Part shown: positions 24,099-35,295 of the stretch, piece after piece
Layout: every line of letters begins with the position of its first letter
Numbering within the stretch: position 1 is the stretch's first letter
NCBI RefSeq assembly: GCF_007993935.1
Contig: NZ_VITY01000002.1
Span: 620,001 to 684,000 of the forward strand
Direction: 5' to 3'
DNA: 64,000 nucleotides
From: Bradyrhizobium macuxiense
GTDB taxonomy: Bacteria > Pseudomonadota > Alphaproteobacteria > Rhizobiales > Xanthobacteraceae
Translations under genes and position numbers: made by a program
The notes under the pieces: generated by a model
Database searches by the model: none
What the model was told of the DNA's origin: nothing
Seen by the model: only the letters and a program-made list of their open reading frames with translations

Positions 24099-25099
24099 CT
24101 ATCTCGGCGAAAAATTCGGGCGGTCGGCGAAATGGCAGGCCACCCAGTGATCGGGCTTCAGCTCGCGCCACTCCGGCACACGCTCGGTGCAGAGCGGCTG
24201 CGCGTGCGGGCAGCGGGTGCGGAAGCGGCAGCCCGACGGCGGATCGATCGGGCTCGGCACCTCGCCCTGCAGCACGATGCGGCTTTCCTGCCGCATCGTC
24301 GACGGCAGCGGCCGCGGCTCGGCCGACAGCAGCGCGATGGTGTAGGGATGCAGCGGCCGCTCGGCGACCTCCTCAGTGGGCCCGAGCTCGACGAACTGAC
24401 CGAGATACATCACCGCGACGCGCTCGCTGATATGCGCGACCACCGCGAGATCGTGGGTGATGAAGACGTAGGTCAGCCCGAGGTCGCGCTGCAGATCGGC
24501 AAACAAATTGAGCACGTCGCCGCGGATCGACATATCGAGCGCGGCCACCACCTCGTCGCAGACGATCAGCTTTGGCTTGAGCGTCAGCGCGCGGGCGATC
24601 ACGACGCGCTGCTTCTGCCCGCCGGAGAGCTGGTGCGGATAGCGCTCGCCGAATTCCTGCGGCAGGCCGACCCGCTCCAGCGCCTCCCGCGCCTGCCGCT
24701 CGCGCGCGGCGCGGTCGCCGATACGGGCGAGCTCCAGCGGCTCCAGCACCGAGGCCAGGATGGTCATGCGCGGGTTCAGCGCGGCATTCGGATCCTGGAA
24801 GATGATCTGGTAGTCACGGCGATGGTTTTGGAATTCCCTGCGCGACAGTGCCGTCGGGTCGATGCCGTCGTGCAGGATGGCGCCGGCGCTGGGATTGAGC
24901 AGGAACACCAGCGCACGTCCGATCGTGGTCTTGCCCGAACCGGACTCGCCGATGATGCCGAAAGTCTCGCCGCGGCGGACGTCGAAATTGACGCCGTCGA
25001 CCGCCTTGACGGTGGCGCGGCGGTCCGAGGTCTGGAATCGGACCTGGAGATCGCGCACCGAGACGATGGGCTCGCGGCGCTGTTCGGCGGATGCTGCGG

Positions 25100-25103
<4 letters not shown>
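24099..25103 (-). CDS. ABC transporter ATP-binding protein (DppF-like)
   Basis: A 334-residue ATPase with Walker A GESGSGKTT (about 53-61), signature LSGGQKQR and Walker B LIVCDEVVAALDMS; the usual Pro after Asp-Glu is Val here, a mild oddity. The C-terminal part carries the oligopeptide-type extension with Cys-rich motif GCRFRTRCPHAQPLC, typical of DppF/OppF proteins, where these cysteines can bind an Fe-S cluster. Four-base overlap with the DppD-like gene upstream (ATGA) indicates coupling. Confidence 0.92.
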
Positions 25104-26175
<1,072 letters not shown>

Positions 26176-26176
<1 letters not shown>

Positions 26177-28599
26177 CAGCCCGCCGCCCGCTTCTTCTCT
26201 TTCACCAGCTGCTCCTCCATCAGCATCTCGGTGCCGATGATGCCGTCACGCGTGAGCTCCTCGAGCTCGGCATCGGACAGGCCGAGCATGCCGGACAGGA
26301 TCTCGCGATTGTGCTCGCCGAGCGTCGGCGGCACCGAGCGGATCGCAAACGGCGCATCGCCTTCGCGGAACGGCATCGACGGCTGCGGATGTTTGCCAAT
26401 GAAGGCGCGGTCGACCTCTTGGATAAAGCCCCGGGCGTGGAGCTGCGGGTCCTTCAACAGATCGATCGGCAGCCGCGCGACGCCGGACGCGACACCGGCG
26501 GACTGCAGCGCGGTCATCGCCGCATCGGGATCACGTTCCGAGGTCCAGGCCGTGATCGCAGCCTCGATCTCGGCCTCGATGGCGCGACGGCCCGCGGCCG
26601 TCTTGAGCGCCTCGCTCGACGCCCAATCGTCGCGGCCGAGCAGCCGCGCGAGTTTCGGCCACATCGCATCGTCGGACACCGCGACCACGATCCAGTTGTC
26701 GTCGCCATCGCAGCGAAAGCAGCCATGCGGCACGAAATCCGGATGGCGGTTGCCATATTTCGCCGGCGGCTTGCCACTGGTCGAATGCGCGACGATCCAG
26801 GGTGCGGCGAACGGCATCATGCATTCGATCTGCGCGAGATCGATGAACTGGCCCTGCCCCGTGAGCCCAGCGTGAATCAGCGCGGTCAGCACCGCGGCAG
26901 CACCGTTGAGGCCGCCGACGGCGTCGCCAAATGCGGTGTGGCTCATGACCGGCGGGCCGCCGGGATCGCCGACCACGCTCGGCAGGCCGGAGCCCTGCTC
27001 CAGGGTCGAGCCATAGGCGCGGCAGTCGCGATCCACGCTGCCGGCGCCGAACGCCGACATCGACATCATCACCAGCTTCGGATTGATCTTGCTCAGCACG
27101 TCATAGCCGAGCCCGAGTTTCGGCAGCACCTCGACCGAATAATTGTCGACCACGAGGTCGGCATCGGCGAGCAGGCGCTTCGCCAGCGCAAGTCCCTTCG
27201 GCCGGGTCAGATCGAGCGTGATACCGCGCTTGTTGCGGTTCATGATGCAGTAGCGCACCGACTTCTCGTACATCTGCTCGAGCACATAGGCCGGACGCCG
27301 ATCGACGCCGCGCCACCAGTCCGGATACTGCGTCGCCTCGATCTTGATGACGTCGGCGCCGAGGTCGGCGAGCGTGCGGGTGCAGATCGGCCCGGCCCAG
27401 CCCATCGAGAAGTCGACGACGCGGATACCTTCGAGCGGGAGGCGATTGGTCGCCGCCAACTTCGGCAACGGCGCACGCGGCACGGCGGCTCGCGCGACCT
27501 GCTGCTCGCCGATATCAGGCACGCGGCCACCGCGCAGCGGCGGCGTTGCCGTCAGCCGCTGCATCGTGCCGGCGGAAAAGCCGGTCTCGTCGCCGACCGT
27601 GATCGGTACGATGGCGCCGCGGGCGCGCTTCTCTTCATCGGCGATGAGGTCCGAGATCTCCGGCACCGGAACAATCGGGATCTTGCGCTTGAGACCCTCA
27701 GTGAACCATTCCTGCGCGGTGCGCTGCTTCAGCTTCGGCAGGATCTTGCCCTCGATCTCGGCGACGCGCTGCAGCCGGTCGACGCCCATCACCAGCGTCG
27801 GATCGTCGCGCAATTCGTTCAGCCCGAGCATCTCGCAGAACGCGCGCCATTGCGCCGGGGTCACCGTGGTGACGCCGAGCCAGCCTTGTTTGGTTTCATA
27901 GATGCCGACCGGAAAGGTCGGCCAGAACCGGTTGACGCCGATCCGCCGCATGATGTCGCCGCGCTGGAACGCCTCGAACATGATGTATTCGGTGACGGCG
28001 ATACTGGCCTCGAACAGGCTGAGATGGCTTTGCCGTCCGCGGCCGTCCTGCATGCGCCCCAGCACCGACGATGCGGCGGCGATGAAGCCCCATAGCCCGC
28101 CCAGGATCCCGGTCTGGAAATCCGGCGCGTGCATCGGCGGCCCCTGCTCGGGTCCGACCAGCTTCACGAGGCCGGTCAGCGCTCGGATCGTGGAGTCCGT
28201 TGCCGCGAAATCGGCGTAGGGACCGCGATCGCCGAACCAGGCGAGGTCGAGATGGATCAGGCCCGGATTGTCGCGCTTGATCGCAGCGAGATCGATATCG
28301 GGACAATTGGCCGCAGCGATGCCGCGGCCGTCAAGCAGGATATCGCAGTCTGCGATCATTTCGCGCAGGCGCGCCGCGTCGCTCTTATCGAGCACGACAC
28401 TCGATTTGTTGAAATTGAGAAACGCAAACCATGCGCTGTGCCCTTGCGGCGTCAGCGGCGCGGTGCGGCGAAGCGGATCGCCCTCGGGCGGCTCGATCTT
28501 CTGCACATCGGCGCCGAAATCGGCAAACAGCCGCGCGCAATAGCCCGTCGCCGCAGCACTTCCGATCTCGACAATCCGCAGATGCGACAACGCGCCCAT
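26176..28599 (-). CDS. double-domain CaiB/BaiF-type (class III) CoA-transferase
   Basis: An 807-residue protein with two class III CoA-transferase units in tandem. The first half begins LSHLRIVEIGSAAATGYCAR with FADFGADVQKIEPPEGDPLR; the second starts near residue 390 with LEGIRVVDFSMGWAGPICTR and LADLGADVIKIEATQYPDW. These enzymes move CoA between carboxylic acids through an aspartyl anhydride. Single units of about 400 residues normally dimerise as interlocked rings, so this fusion may replace a dimer. It heads the transporter operon, which fits activation of an imported acid. Acid and CoA donor are unknown. Confidence 0.9.
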
Positions 28600-28703
28600 C
28601 AGGCTTCCTCACCAACATGACCAGCCGGCGACAGCAGCTGATTCAGTTTTCTTGTTGGGTGAACTTGAAGCCGCGCCGACTGTGTGATGCAAGTGGAATT
28701 TTC

Positions 28704-28718
28704 TTCCGCTTGACGGAA
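28704..28718. promoter_or_regulatory. short inverted repeat in the divergent promoter region
   Basis: TTCCG (28704-28708) and CGGAA (28714-28718) around CTTGA, inside the 243-bp gap between the CoA-transferase and enolase-superfamily genes. A plausible operator for both, but short enough to be chance. Confidence 0.25.
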
Positions 28719-28842
28719 TTCGCTGGATTGCCGCAGCACTTTGCAGCAAGCGTGCGCTGGCGGTCTGGCTCCGTGCGATTGACGCATTGCTCGATCCGCT
28801 ATTGTGCGCTCTCCAACACCAACAAACGCCGGGCAGGAAACC

Positions 28843-30057
28843 ATGAGCAGATCAACCACGATCAAAAGCGTCGAGACGCTCGCCTGCGATGCCGGCTGGC
28901 GGAATTATCATTTCGTCAAGGTGACCACCGCGGACGGATTGGTCGGCTGGAGCGAATATGACGAAGGCTTCGGCGCGCCCGGCGTCACGGCGGCGATCGA
29001 GCGGCTGTCGGCGCGGGTGATCGGCAAGAACGCGTTCGAGCATGAGCGGATCTATGTCGAGCTGTTCGCCGCGACGCGCCCGGCCGCCGGCGGCGTGGTG
29101 GCGCTGGCATTGGGCGCAATCGAGAACGCGCTGCTCGACATCAAGGCCAAGGCGCTCGGCGTGCCCTGCTATGATCTGCTCGGCGGCAAGATCCGCGACC
29201 GCGTGCGGGTCTACTGGTCGCATTGCGCGACCTGGCGCATCAACCATCCCGACTGGTACAAGCCGGCGATCACTGATCTCGACGGCGTCAAGGCGATCGG
29301 CGCCGAGGTGCGCGAGAAGAAATTCACGGCGATGAAGACCAACATCTTCGTCTACACCGACGGCAAGCCGATGGGCTGGCGTCCCGGCTTCGGCTCGCCG
29401 TTCCAGCCCGAGATCAATATCGACCGCACCGTGCTGCGCAATCTCTGCATGCATCTGGAGGCGATCCGCGACGGCGCCGGGCCGGATGTCGATCTCTTGC
29501 TCGACCTCAATTTCAACGCCAAGACCGAAGGCTATCTGAAGATCCTGCGCGCCATCGAGAAGATGGACATGTTCTGGGTCGAAATCGACACCTTCAACCC
29601 GCAGGCGCTCGGCTACATCCGCCGCCAGAGCCCGCACCCGATCTCGTCCTGCGAGACGCTGCTGGGCTTGCGCGAATTCCTGCCCTACTTCACCGAGCAG
29701 GCGATGGACGTCGCGATCATCGACACGCCGTGGAACGGGGTCTGGCAGTCGATGAAGATCGCCGCCGCCGCCGAGCATTTCGAGGTCAACGTCGCGCCGC
29801 ATAATTTCTACGGCCACCTCTGCACCATGATGAACGCGCATTTCTGCGCCGCCGTGCCGAACCTGCGGATCATGGAGACCGACATCGATCGGCTGGCCTG
29901 GGACCACGAGTTGTTCACCTATGTGCCGGAGTTCGTCGACGGCCATCTCGTGATCCCGGATCGCCCGGGCTGGGGCACCGAGCCGAACGAAGAAGGCCTG
30001 CGCGCGCATCCGCCGAAGAACAACGGCGGGCTGCTGAACTACGGGTTGAAGAAGTAG
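28843..30057 (+). CDS. enolase-superfamily (mandelate racemase/muconate lactonizing type) enzyme
   Basis: A 404-residue protein with capping domain (about 1-125) and TIM barrel. Metal ligands appear in DLLLDLNFN, WVEIDTFNP and SCETLLG; the KKFTAMKTNIF segment holds the second-strand Lys, and APHNFYGHL holds a His as in acid-sugar dehydratases (galactonate/mannonate type). It probably dehydrates or epimerises a hydroxy acid. ATG 28843 follows an AGGAA site; the frame extends to 28804 without support. Divergent from the CoA-transferase/transporter locus, so it may act on the same compound. Confidence 0.87.
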   Translation: MSRSTTIKSVETLACDAGWRNYHFVKVTTADGLVGWSEYDEGFGAPGVTAAIERLSARVIGKNAFEHERIYVELFAATRPAAGGVVALALGAIENALLDIKAKALGVPCYDLLGGKIRDRVRVYWSHCATWRINHPDWYKPAITDLDGVKAIGAEVREKKFTAMKTNIFVYTDGKPMGWRPGFGSPFQPEINIDRTVLRNLCMHLEAIRDGAGPDVDLLLDLNFNAKTEGYLKILRAIEKMDMFWVEIDTFNPQALGYIRRQSPHPISSCETLLGLREFLPYFTEQAMDVAIIDTPWNGVWQSMKIAAAAEHFEVNVAPHNFYGHLCTMMNAHFCAAVPNLRIMETDIDRLAWDHELFTYVPEFVDGHLVIPDRPGWGTEPNEEGLRAHPPKNNGGLLNYGLKK

Positions 30058-30067
30058 GTCTCTCCAC

Positions 30068-30190
30068 CGTCGTCCCGGCGAAAGCCGGGACCCATAACCA
30101 CCGCTGCGTGGCGTGAAAACGATTATTGCCCCAGCGGAGTAAACCAATCGCGAGTTGGGGTAATGGGTCCCGGCCTTCGCCGGGACGACG
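30068..30190. repeat. CGTCGTCCCGGCGAAAGCC element, copy 3
   Basis: Left arm CGTCGTCCCGGCGAAAGCC and right arm GGCCTTCGCCGGGACGACG, with GGGACCCATAA / TAATGGGTCCC inside. It lies between the converging enolase-superfamily and binding-protein genes and may end transcription on both strands. Confidence 0.82.
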
Positions 30191-30211
30191 CTTCCTCAAC
30201 TACCGCGCCCC

Positions 30212-31465
30212 TCAATTATCCTCCCGCACCGCCGTAAACGCGCTCTCGATCACGTCGCCGATCGGCTGCCAGGCGTTGCCGTCGAACTGCACCAAGCGCA
30301 TCTGCTTGATCGGGCGGAAATCCTTCGGCCCGGTGTTGATGACGATCCCGGGCAGCGCGATCGGGCTCTGATAGTCCTTCAGCGAGGCCGCCTGCCGCAT
30401 GATGTTGTCGCGCGACAGGTCGTCGCCGCACTGGCGCAGCACCTGCATCAGCGTGTCGGCCGCGGCATAGCCGAATACGGCGTAGATGTCGTCCTTGTCG
30501 CCGTCGGGGTAGTATTTGTCCATGAAGGCGTCCCAAGCCTTGATCTGCGGGTCGTTCTTCCAGGCGGCATCGCCGGCATCCTTCAGGAACGAGGTCGAGA
30601 TCACGCCGAGCGAGTTTTGCAGGCCCGCGGGCCGCAGCGCGCTGGCGATCGAGGCCGACGCATTGTCGAGGATGAACACCGGGTGCCAGTCGAGGTCGGC
30701 GGCAACACGAATTGCTCGCGCCGCGATCGCGGGCGCGCCGTCGAACACCAGGATGTCGGCGCCGGAGTTCTTCAAAATTCCGATCTGGTTCTGGATCGCG
30801 GTCTCCGATGCGTCGAAGGCGAGATCGGCGACGATCATCCCTGCGGTGTCGCCGAGCCCCTCCTGCAATCCCCTGAACAGGTCGCGGCCGAACTGGTCGT
30901 TCTGCCAGAGCACCGCGATCTTGCACGAGGGATAGGCGGCCTGGATGTAGTTGGCGTAGATCTGGCCCTCGGCGCGGAAGGTCGGCTGCCAGCCCATGGT
31001 CCAGGGGAAGGCCCGCGGATGCGCCCACTCCTCGTCGCCGGAGGCAACGAACAGCTGCGGGATCTTCCTCTCGTTGAGGTACTTTCGCACGGCTAGGTTG
31101 CTCGGCGTGCCGAACGAGCCGAACATCAGCAGCACGTCCTGCTTCTCGACGAGATCGCGGGTCTGCTCCATCGCGGTCTTCGGATTGGAGCTGTCATCGA
31201 CAGAGACGAACTTGACCTTGCGGCCGTTGATGCCGCCATGCTCGTTGATCATATCGAAATAGGCGGCTTCCGCCCGCCCGATGGTCGCGAACGCGGCGAG
31301 CGGCCCGGTGTAGGGCATGACATTGCCGACGCGGATCTCGCTGCCGGCCGCGTCGGGCGCTGCCTGCGCCTGCTGCGCGCGCAGCGGCGCCGCCGCGAGC
31401 ATAGCTGCGAAGACCAGCGATATCGAAAGCGCAGTTTGTCTTTTTGTTTGCATCAACATCGCCAC
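30212..31465 (-). CDS. branched-chain-amino-acid-type ABC substrate-binding protein
   Basis: A 417-residue periplasmic protein: signal peptide (about residues 1-31, ending LRAQQ), then EIRVGNVMPYTGPLA and the two-lobed Leu/Ile/Val-binding fold (Peripla_BP_6). Two-cysteine content (Cys in PSCKIAV and RQCGDD) fits this family. No permease or ATPase of the Liv type lies nearby, so it must share components encoded elsewhere or have been recruited to the HyuAB locus. Alternative in-frame starts (GTG 31465, ATG 31459, ATG 31453) cannot be separated, as none has a clear ribosome-binding site. Confidence 0.85.
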   Translation of the reverse strand: MAMLMQTKRQTALSISLVFAAMLAAAPLRAQQAQAAPDAAGSEIRVGNVMPYTGPLAAFATIGRAEAAYFDMINEHGGINGRKVKFVSVDDSSNPKTAMEQTRDLVEKQDVLLMFGSFGTPSNLAVRKYLNERKIPQLFVASGDEEWAHPRAFPWTMGWQPTFRAEGQIYANYIQAAYPSCKIAVLWQNDQFGRDLFRGLQEGLGDTAGMIVADLAFDASETAIQNQIGILKNSGADILVFDGAPAIAARAIRVAADLDWHPVFILDNASASIASALRPAGLQNSLGVISTSFLKDAGDAAWKNDPQIKAWDAFMDKYYPDGDKDDIYAVFGYAAADTLMQVLRQCGDDLSRDNIMRQAASLKDYQSPIALPGIVINTGPKDFRPIKQMRLVQFDGNAWQPIGDVIESAFTAVREDN

Positions 31466-31560
31466 AACGCCGACACCAGGCCGGCGCTCCCTCCGAGCGA
31501 GCGGACTTTATCGCCCAACCCAATGCCGGAAAAATGAAATGTTGATGGCGGAGACGGACC

Positions 31561-33600
31561 TCAGCGCAATGTTATGTCGAGCCAGCCCAGCGGATTGACC
31601 GTGACGCGGTCACCGTCATCGACCAGAACCGTGGTGGTTTCAGCCTCAATGATCGCGGGACCGGCCAATGAATGGCCCGGCTTGAGATCATCGAGCGCAT
31701 AGACCGGCACCTCGCGCCAGGCCCCGAGCCACGCCTGCCGCTTGCCGCGCGGCGCGCAGGGCGCGGCTGACGTCGCCTCGCCGGCATCATCGCTGCCGCG
31801 CGCGATCTTGCCGACCGCGGCGACGCGCGCATTGACGAACACGACCTCCTGCCCGCGCGAGGCATAGGTGTAGAGCTCTTCGTGGCGGCAATGGAAGCGC
31901 TCCTCGATCTGCGCGACGAGGTCTGCGGCGTTGAGATCGAGATCGCCGAGCGGCACGTCGATCTCGAATACCTGCTCGCCATAGCGCATCTCGGCGGAGC
32001 GCTCGATCGCGATGTCGCCCTTGAACCAGTCGCGCAGCCGCCCTGCGGCCTGCTCTTCCAGTGCGGCGAACAGCGCCCGCACCTCGTCGGCGGAAATCCG
32101 CCCCGTGCCGTAATGCGTCCGGCTGACCTCGTAGCGCAGATCGCTGGTCAGCATGCCCCATGCGGAGAGCACGGAGGCGACCGTCGGCACGATGATGCGC
32201 TTGATCTCGAGTTCGCGCGCGACTTCGGCCGCGTGCATGCCGGCCGCGCCGCCGAAGCTGAGCAGCGCGAATTTGCGCGGGTCGACGCCGCGGCGCAAGG
32301 TCATCAGGCGGATGCCGTCGGCCATCTTCAGATTGATCATCTTGTAGATGCCGGCGGCCGCCTCGATCCGCGACAGCTCGAGCGCTTTGGCGATGCGGTC
32401 GACGGCCGCTTCCGACGCCGCGCGGTCGAGCGGCCGCGCGCCGCCCATGAAGGCGGCGGCATCGAGATAGCCGAGCACGACATTGGCGTCGGTGACAGCA
32501 GCCGCGGTGCCGCCATTGCCGTAGCAGGCCGGGCCCGGCACCGAGCCGGCGCTCTCCGGCCCGACCCGCAAGGTGCGGCTGCCGTCGACGCTGGCAATCG
32601 AACCGCCGCCGGCCGCGATGCTGGCGATGTCGAGGCTGCGCAGCGCAATGCGCTGGCCGGCCAGCATGCCGTCGGCCGACAGCGAAGCCTGGCCGTCAGC
32701 GATCAAGGAAATATCGGTCGAGGTGCCGCCCATGTCGAACGGCACGAGATCGGGAATCCCGAGCATTTCAGCGCAACGGCGGCTGCCGGAGATGCCACCG
32801 GCCGGGCCCGACAGCACGGTGCCCGCGGCGAGCCGCGAGGCTTCCTCGACCGGCGCCATGCCGCCATGCGACAGCACGACGAACAGCGATCCCTTGAAGC
32901 CGGCTTCATGCAGGCTGCGCTCCAGATTGGTCAGATAGTGCCGCACCGTCGGCTCGACATAGGCGTTCACGATGGTGGTCGAGACGCGCTCATATTCCTT
33001 GATCTGCGGCAGCACATCGCTGGAGCGCGACACGCTGACCTCGGGCAGCTCCTTCGCCAGCCGCTCGACCGCAGCGAGTTCATGCGCCGGGTTGAGATAG
33101 GCGTGCAGGAAGCAAACCGCGACGGAGTTCGCGCCGGACCGTTTCACCTCGGCGATGACCTTGCCGAGCGCTGTGGCATCGAGTGCAATCGCCGCGCTGC
33201 CGTCGGCCTTCAGCCGCTCGCGCACGCCGAAGCGGCGCTCGCGCGGCACCAGCGGCTCGGGCGGCGGCGTGCGCAGGTCGTAGCGATCCGGCTTCAAGCC
33301 TTCGCGCATCTCGACGACGTCGCGATGGCCTTCGGTGGTGAGCAGCGCGACCTTGGCGCCCTTGCGCTCCAGCAGCGCGTTGGTCGCAACCGTCGTGCCG
33401 TGCACCAGGCGATCGGTCGCAGCGAGCATCGCCGCGCGGGTGACGCCGAGGCGGCGCGCCAGCTCTTCCAGTCCGGCCATCACCCCGACCGACTGATCGG
33501 CCGGCGTGGACGGAGATTTCGCGAAGACGGTGCGCCCGGTTTGATCGGTCGCAACCAGGTCGGTGTAGGTGCCGCCGACGTCAACTCCAATCGTATACAT
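31561..33600 (-). CDS. hydantoinase/oxoprolinase subunit A (HyuA family)
   Basis: A 679-residue ATPase-fold protein beginning MYTIGVDVGGTYTDLVATD, the HyuA N-terminal phosphate-binding motif, with HGTTVATNALLER (about 80-92), GPAGGISGSRR and FDMGGTSTDISL in the middle. The family uses ATP to open 5-oxoproline or hydantoin rings, or to carboxylate ketones, with subunit B. ATG 33600 fits the family start; the longer frame overlaps hyuB. Subunit B ends 7 bp upstream. Which substrate is used cannot be read from sequence. Confidence 0.9.
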   Translation of the reverse strand: MYTIGVDVGGTYTDLVATDQTGRTVFAKSPSTPADQSVGVMAGLEELARRLGVTRAAMLAATDRLVHGTTVATNALLERKGAKVALLTTEGHRDVVEMREGLKPDRYDLRTPPPEPLVPRERRFGVRERLKADGSAAIALDATALGKVIAEVKRSGANSVAVCFLHAYLNPAHELAAVERLAKELPEVSVSRSSDVLPQIKEYERVSTTIVNAYVEPTVRHYLTNLERSLHEAGFKGSLFVVLSHGGMAPVEEASRLAAGTVLSGPAGGISGSRRCAEMLGIPDLVPFDMGGTSTDISLIADGQASLSADGMLAGQRIALRSLDIASIAAGGGSIASVDGSRTLRVGPESAGSVPGPACYGNGGTAAAVTDANVVLGYLDAAAFMGGARPLDRAASEAAVDRIAKALELSRIEAAAGIYKMINLKMADGIRLMTLRRGVDPRKFALLSFGGAAGMHAAEVARELEIKRIIVPTVASVLSAWGMLTSDLRYEVSRTHYGTGRISADEVRALFAALEEQAAGRLRDWFKGDIAIERSAEMRYGEQVFEIDVPLGDLDLNAADLVAQIEERFHCRHEELYTYASRGQEVVFVNARVAAVGKIARGSDDAGEATSAAPCAPRGKRQAWLGAWREVPVYALDDLKPGHSLAGPAIIEAETTTVLVDDGDRVTVNPLGWLDITLR

Positions 33601-33607
33601 CGCTGCC

Positions 33608-35266
33608 CTATACCGCCTTCGAAACCAGACCCTGCGCGACATCGCGCGCCCGCGCTTCCGCCGAGCGCTTCTCGGGCGGACCCCAGCCGCCGCCGCCTGA
33701 TGAGCGGATCTCGAGGCAATCGCCGGGGCGCAGCTCGATGCCGACCTCCTTGGTCTTCAGCACACGCGGCGCGCGACCTTCGGAGAGCAAGCGATAGTGA
33801 TGCGGCTCACCATCCCTACCGCCGAGCATGCCGCAGGGGCCGTGACGCGCGCCGTCGCCGGCGGTGTTGCCCTTGGCCGGCTTCTGCGTCTCCAGCACCA
33901 TGTCGAGCGCGACACCGAGGCCGCCGCGATGCTGGCCGTCGCCGCCGGAATCCGGCCGGAACTCGTGCTGGCGGAAATGCAGGGGGAATCGCACCTCGGC
34001 GACCTCGATGCTGCCGAATTTGAGACCGCCGACGGTGTGCCATTCGCCGATCGAGCAATAGCCGTCGCCACCGATCGAGGCGCCGCCACCCGGCCGCGCC
34101 TGGAACATATGCCAGATGAAATTGCGCCCGTTGCGCGGATCCTCGCCCTGGATCGCGATGCGGAATCTGCGTCCCCATCCGCCCATCACACGATCCGGAC
34201 ACGACGCCGACATCGCCTTGATGATGGCTTCGACGATCTCATTGGAGGGATGGCTCGTGCACAAGGTCACGGGGCGGCCGGGATCGGCCCACACAATGGT
34301 ACCCTGCCTTGCCACCACCTTCAGCGGCCGCAGCGCGCCGGTATTCTTCGGGATATCGGCGTCGATCAGATAGGCAAACGCCATCGCCACCGCGGCCTGC
34401 ATGTTGGCGTGCGACGAGTTGACGAAGCTGGTCGACTGCGGATCGGAGCCGGTGAGATCGACCTCGATGTCACTGCCATTCTTGGTTACCTTGGCCGCGA
34501 TCTTGACGTCGGTGCGGCCATGGCCGTCATCGTCGAGCAGCGCTTCGCCATAGAACACGCCGTCCTTCCACGAGGACACCACGGCGCGGGTCTGCTGCTC
34601 GGTCGCGTCAAGGATCGCTTCGATCGCGGCCTCGACAGTTTCCGCGCCGAACTCGCTGAACAGTTTTGCCACCCGCCGCTCGCCGAGATGCGCGGCGCCG
34701 AGCATCGCCGCGAGGTCGCCGCGGAATTCGCGGGGGTTGCGGATGTTCAAAGCCAGCAGGTCGAGCAGATCTTCGCGCGGCTTGCCGGCCTCATAAAGCT
34801 TGATCGGCGGAATCCGGATGCCTTCCTGGTAGATCTCGGTGGCGCCGGGATTGTAGGCGCCGTGGGTGGCGCCGCCGATGTCGCTCTGATGCGCGCGCAC
34901 GATGGTCCAGAGCAGCCTTTTTCCCCCGTCAAACACCGGCACGAAGGCGGTGAGATCAGGCAGATGGCTGCCGCCCTGATAGGGGTCGTTGAGCAGGATG
35001 ACGTCGCCGGGCGCAACATCCTTGAAGCGTGCTTCGACCGCGAGCGTCGCCCACGGCAAGGCGCCGACATGCACCGGGATGTGATCGGCCTGCGCGATCA
35101 GCCGCCCGCTGATGTCGCAGATCGCCAGCGAAAAATCGCGGCTGGAATTGAGGATCTGCGAATAGGAGGTGCGAAGCATGGCTTCGCCCATCTCCTTCAC
35201 GATCGACGACAGGCGGTGCTGGACGACGGAACGGGTGATCGGATCAATCTTGGCGGGCGCGGGCAC
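33608..35266 (-). CDS. hydantoinase/oxoprolinase subunit B (HyuB family)
   Basis: A 552-residue HyuB-type catalytic subunit: KIDPITRSVVQHRLSSIVKE at the start, TSYSQILNSSRDFSLAICD, the ILLNDPYQGGSHLPDL motif (metal-site region), and a Gly-rich C-terminal SSGGGGWGPP. GTG 35266 gives this start with GGAAG upstream; the frame continues to 35332, but that would overlap the MFS gene and add residues without family match. Acts with the HyuA protein encoded next. Confidence 0.88.
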   Translation of the reverse strand: MPAPAKIDPITRSVVQHRLSSIVKEMGEAMLRTSYSQILNSSRDFSLAICDISGRLIAQADHIPVHVGALPWATLAVEARFKDVAPGDVILLNDPYQGGSHLPDLTAFVPVFDGGKRLLWTIVRAHQSDIGGATHGAYNPGATEIYQEGIRIPPIKLYEAGKPREDLLDLLALNIRNPREFRGDLAAMLGAAHLGERRVAKLFSEFGAETVEAAIEAILDATEQQTRAVVSSWKDGVFYGEALLDDDGHGRTDVKIAAKVTKNGSDIEVDLTGSDPQSTSFVNSSHANMQAAVAMAFAYLIDADIPKNTGALRPLKVVARQGTIVWADPGRPVTLCTSHPSNEIVEAIIKAMSASCPDRVMGGWGRRFRIAIQGEDPRNGRNFIWHMFQARPGGGASIGGDGYCSIGEWHTVGGLKFGSIEVAEVRFPLHFRQHEFRPDSGGDGQHRGGLGVALDMVLETQKPAKGNTAGDGARHGPCGMLGGRDGEPHHYRLLSEGRAPRVLKTKEVGIELRPGDCLEIRSSGGGGWGPPEKRSAEARARDVAQGLVSKAV

Positions 35267-35295
35267 GTGACTTCCGGGAGCGGTGGAACACGGTG

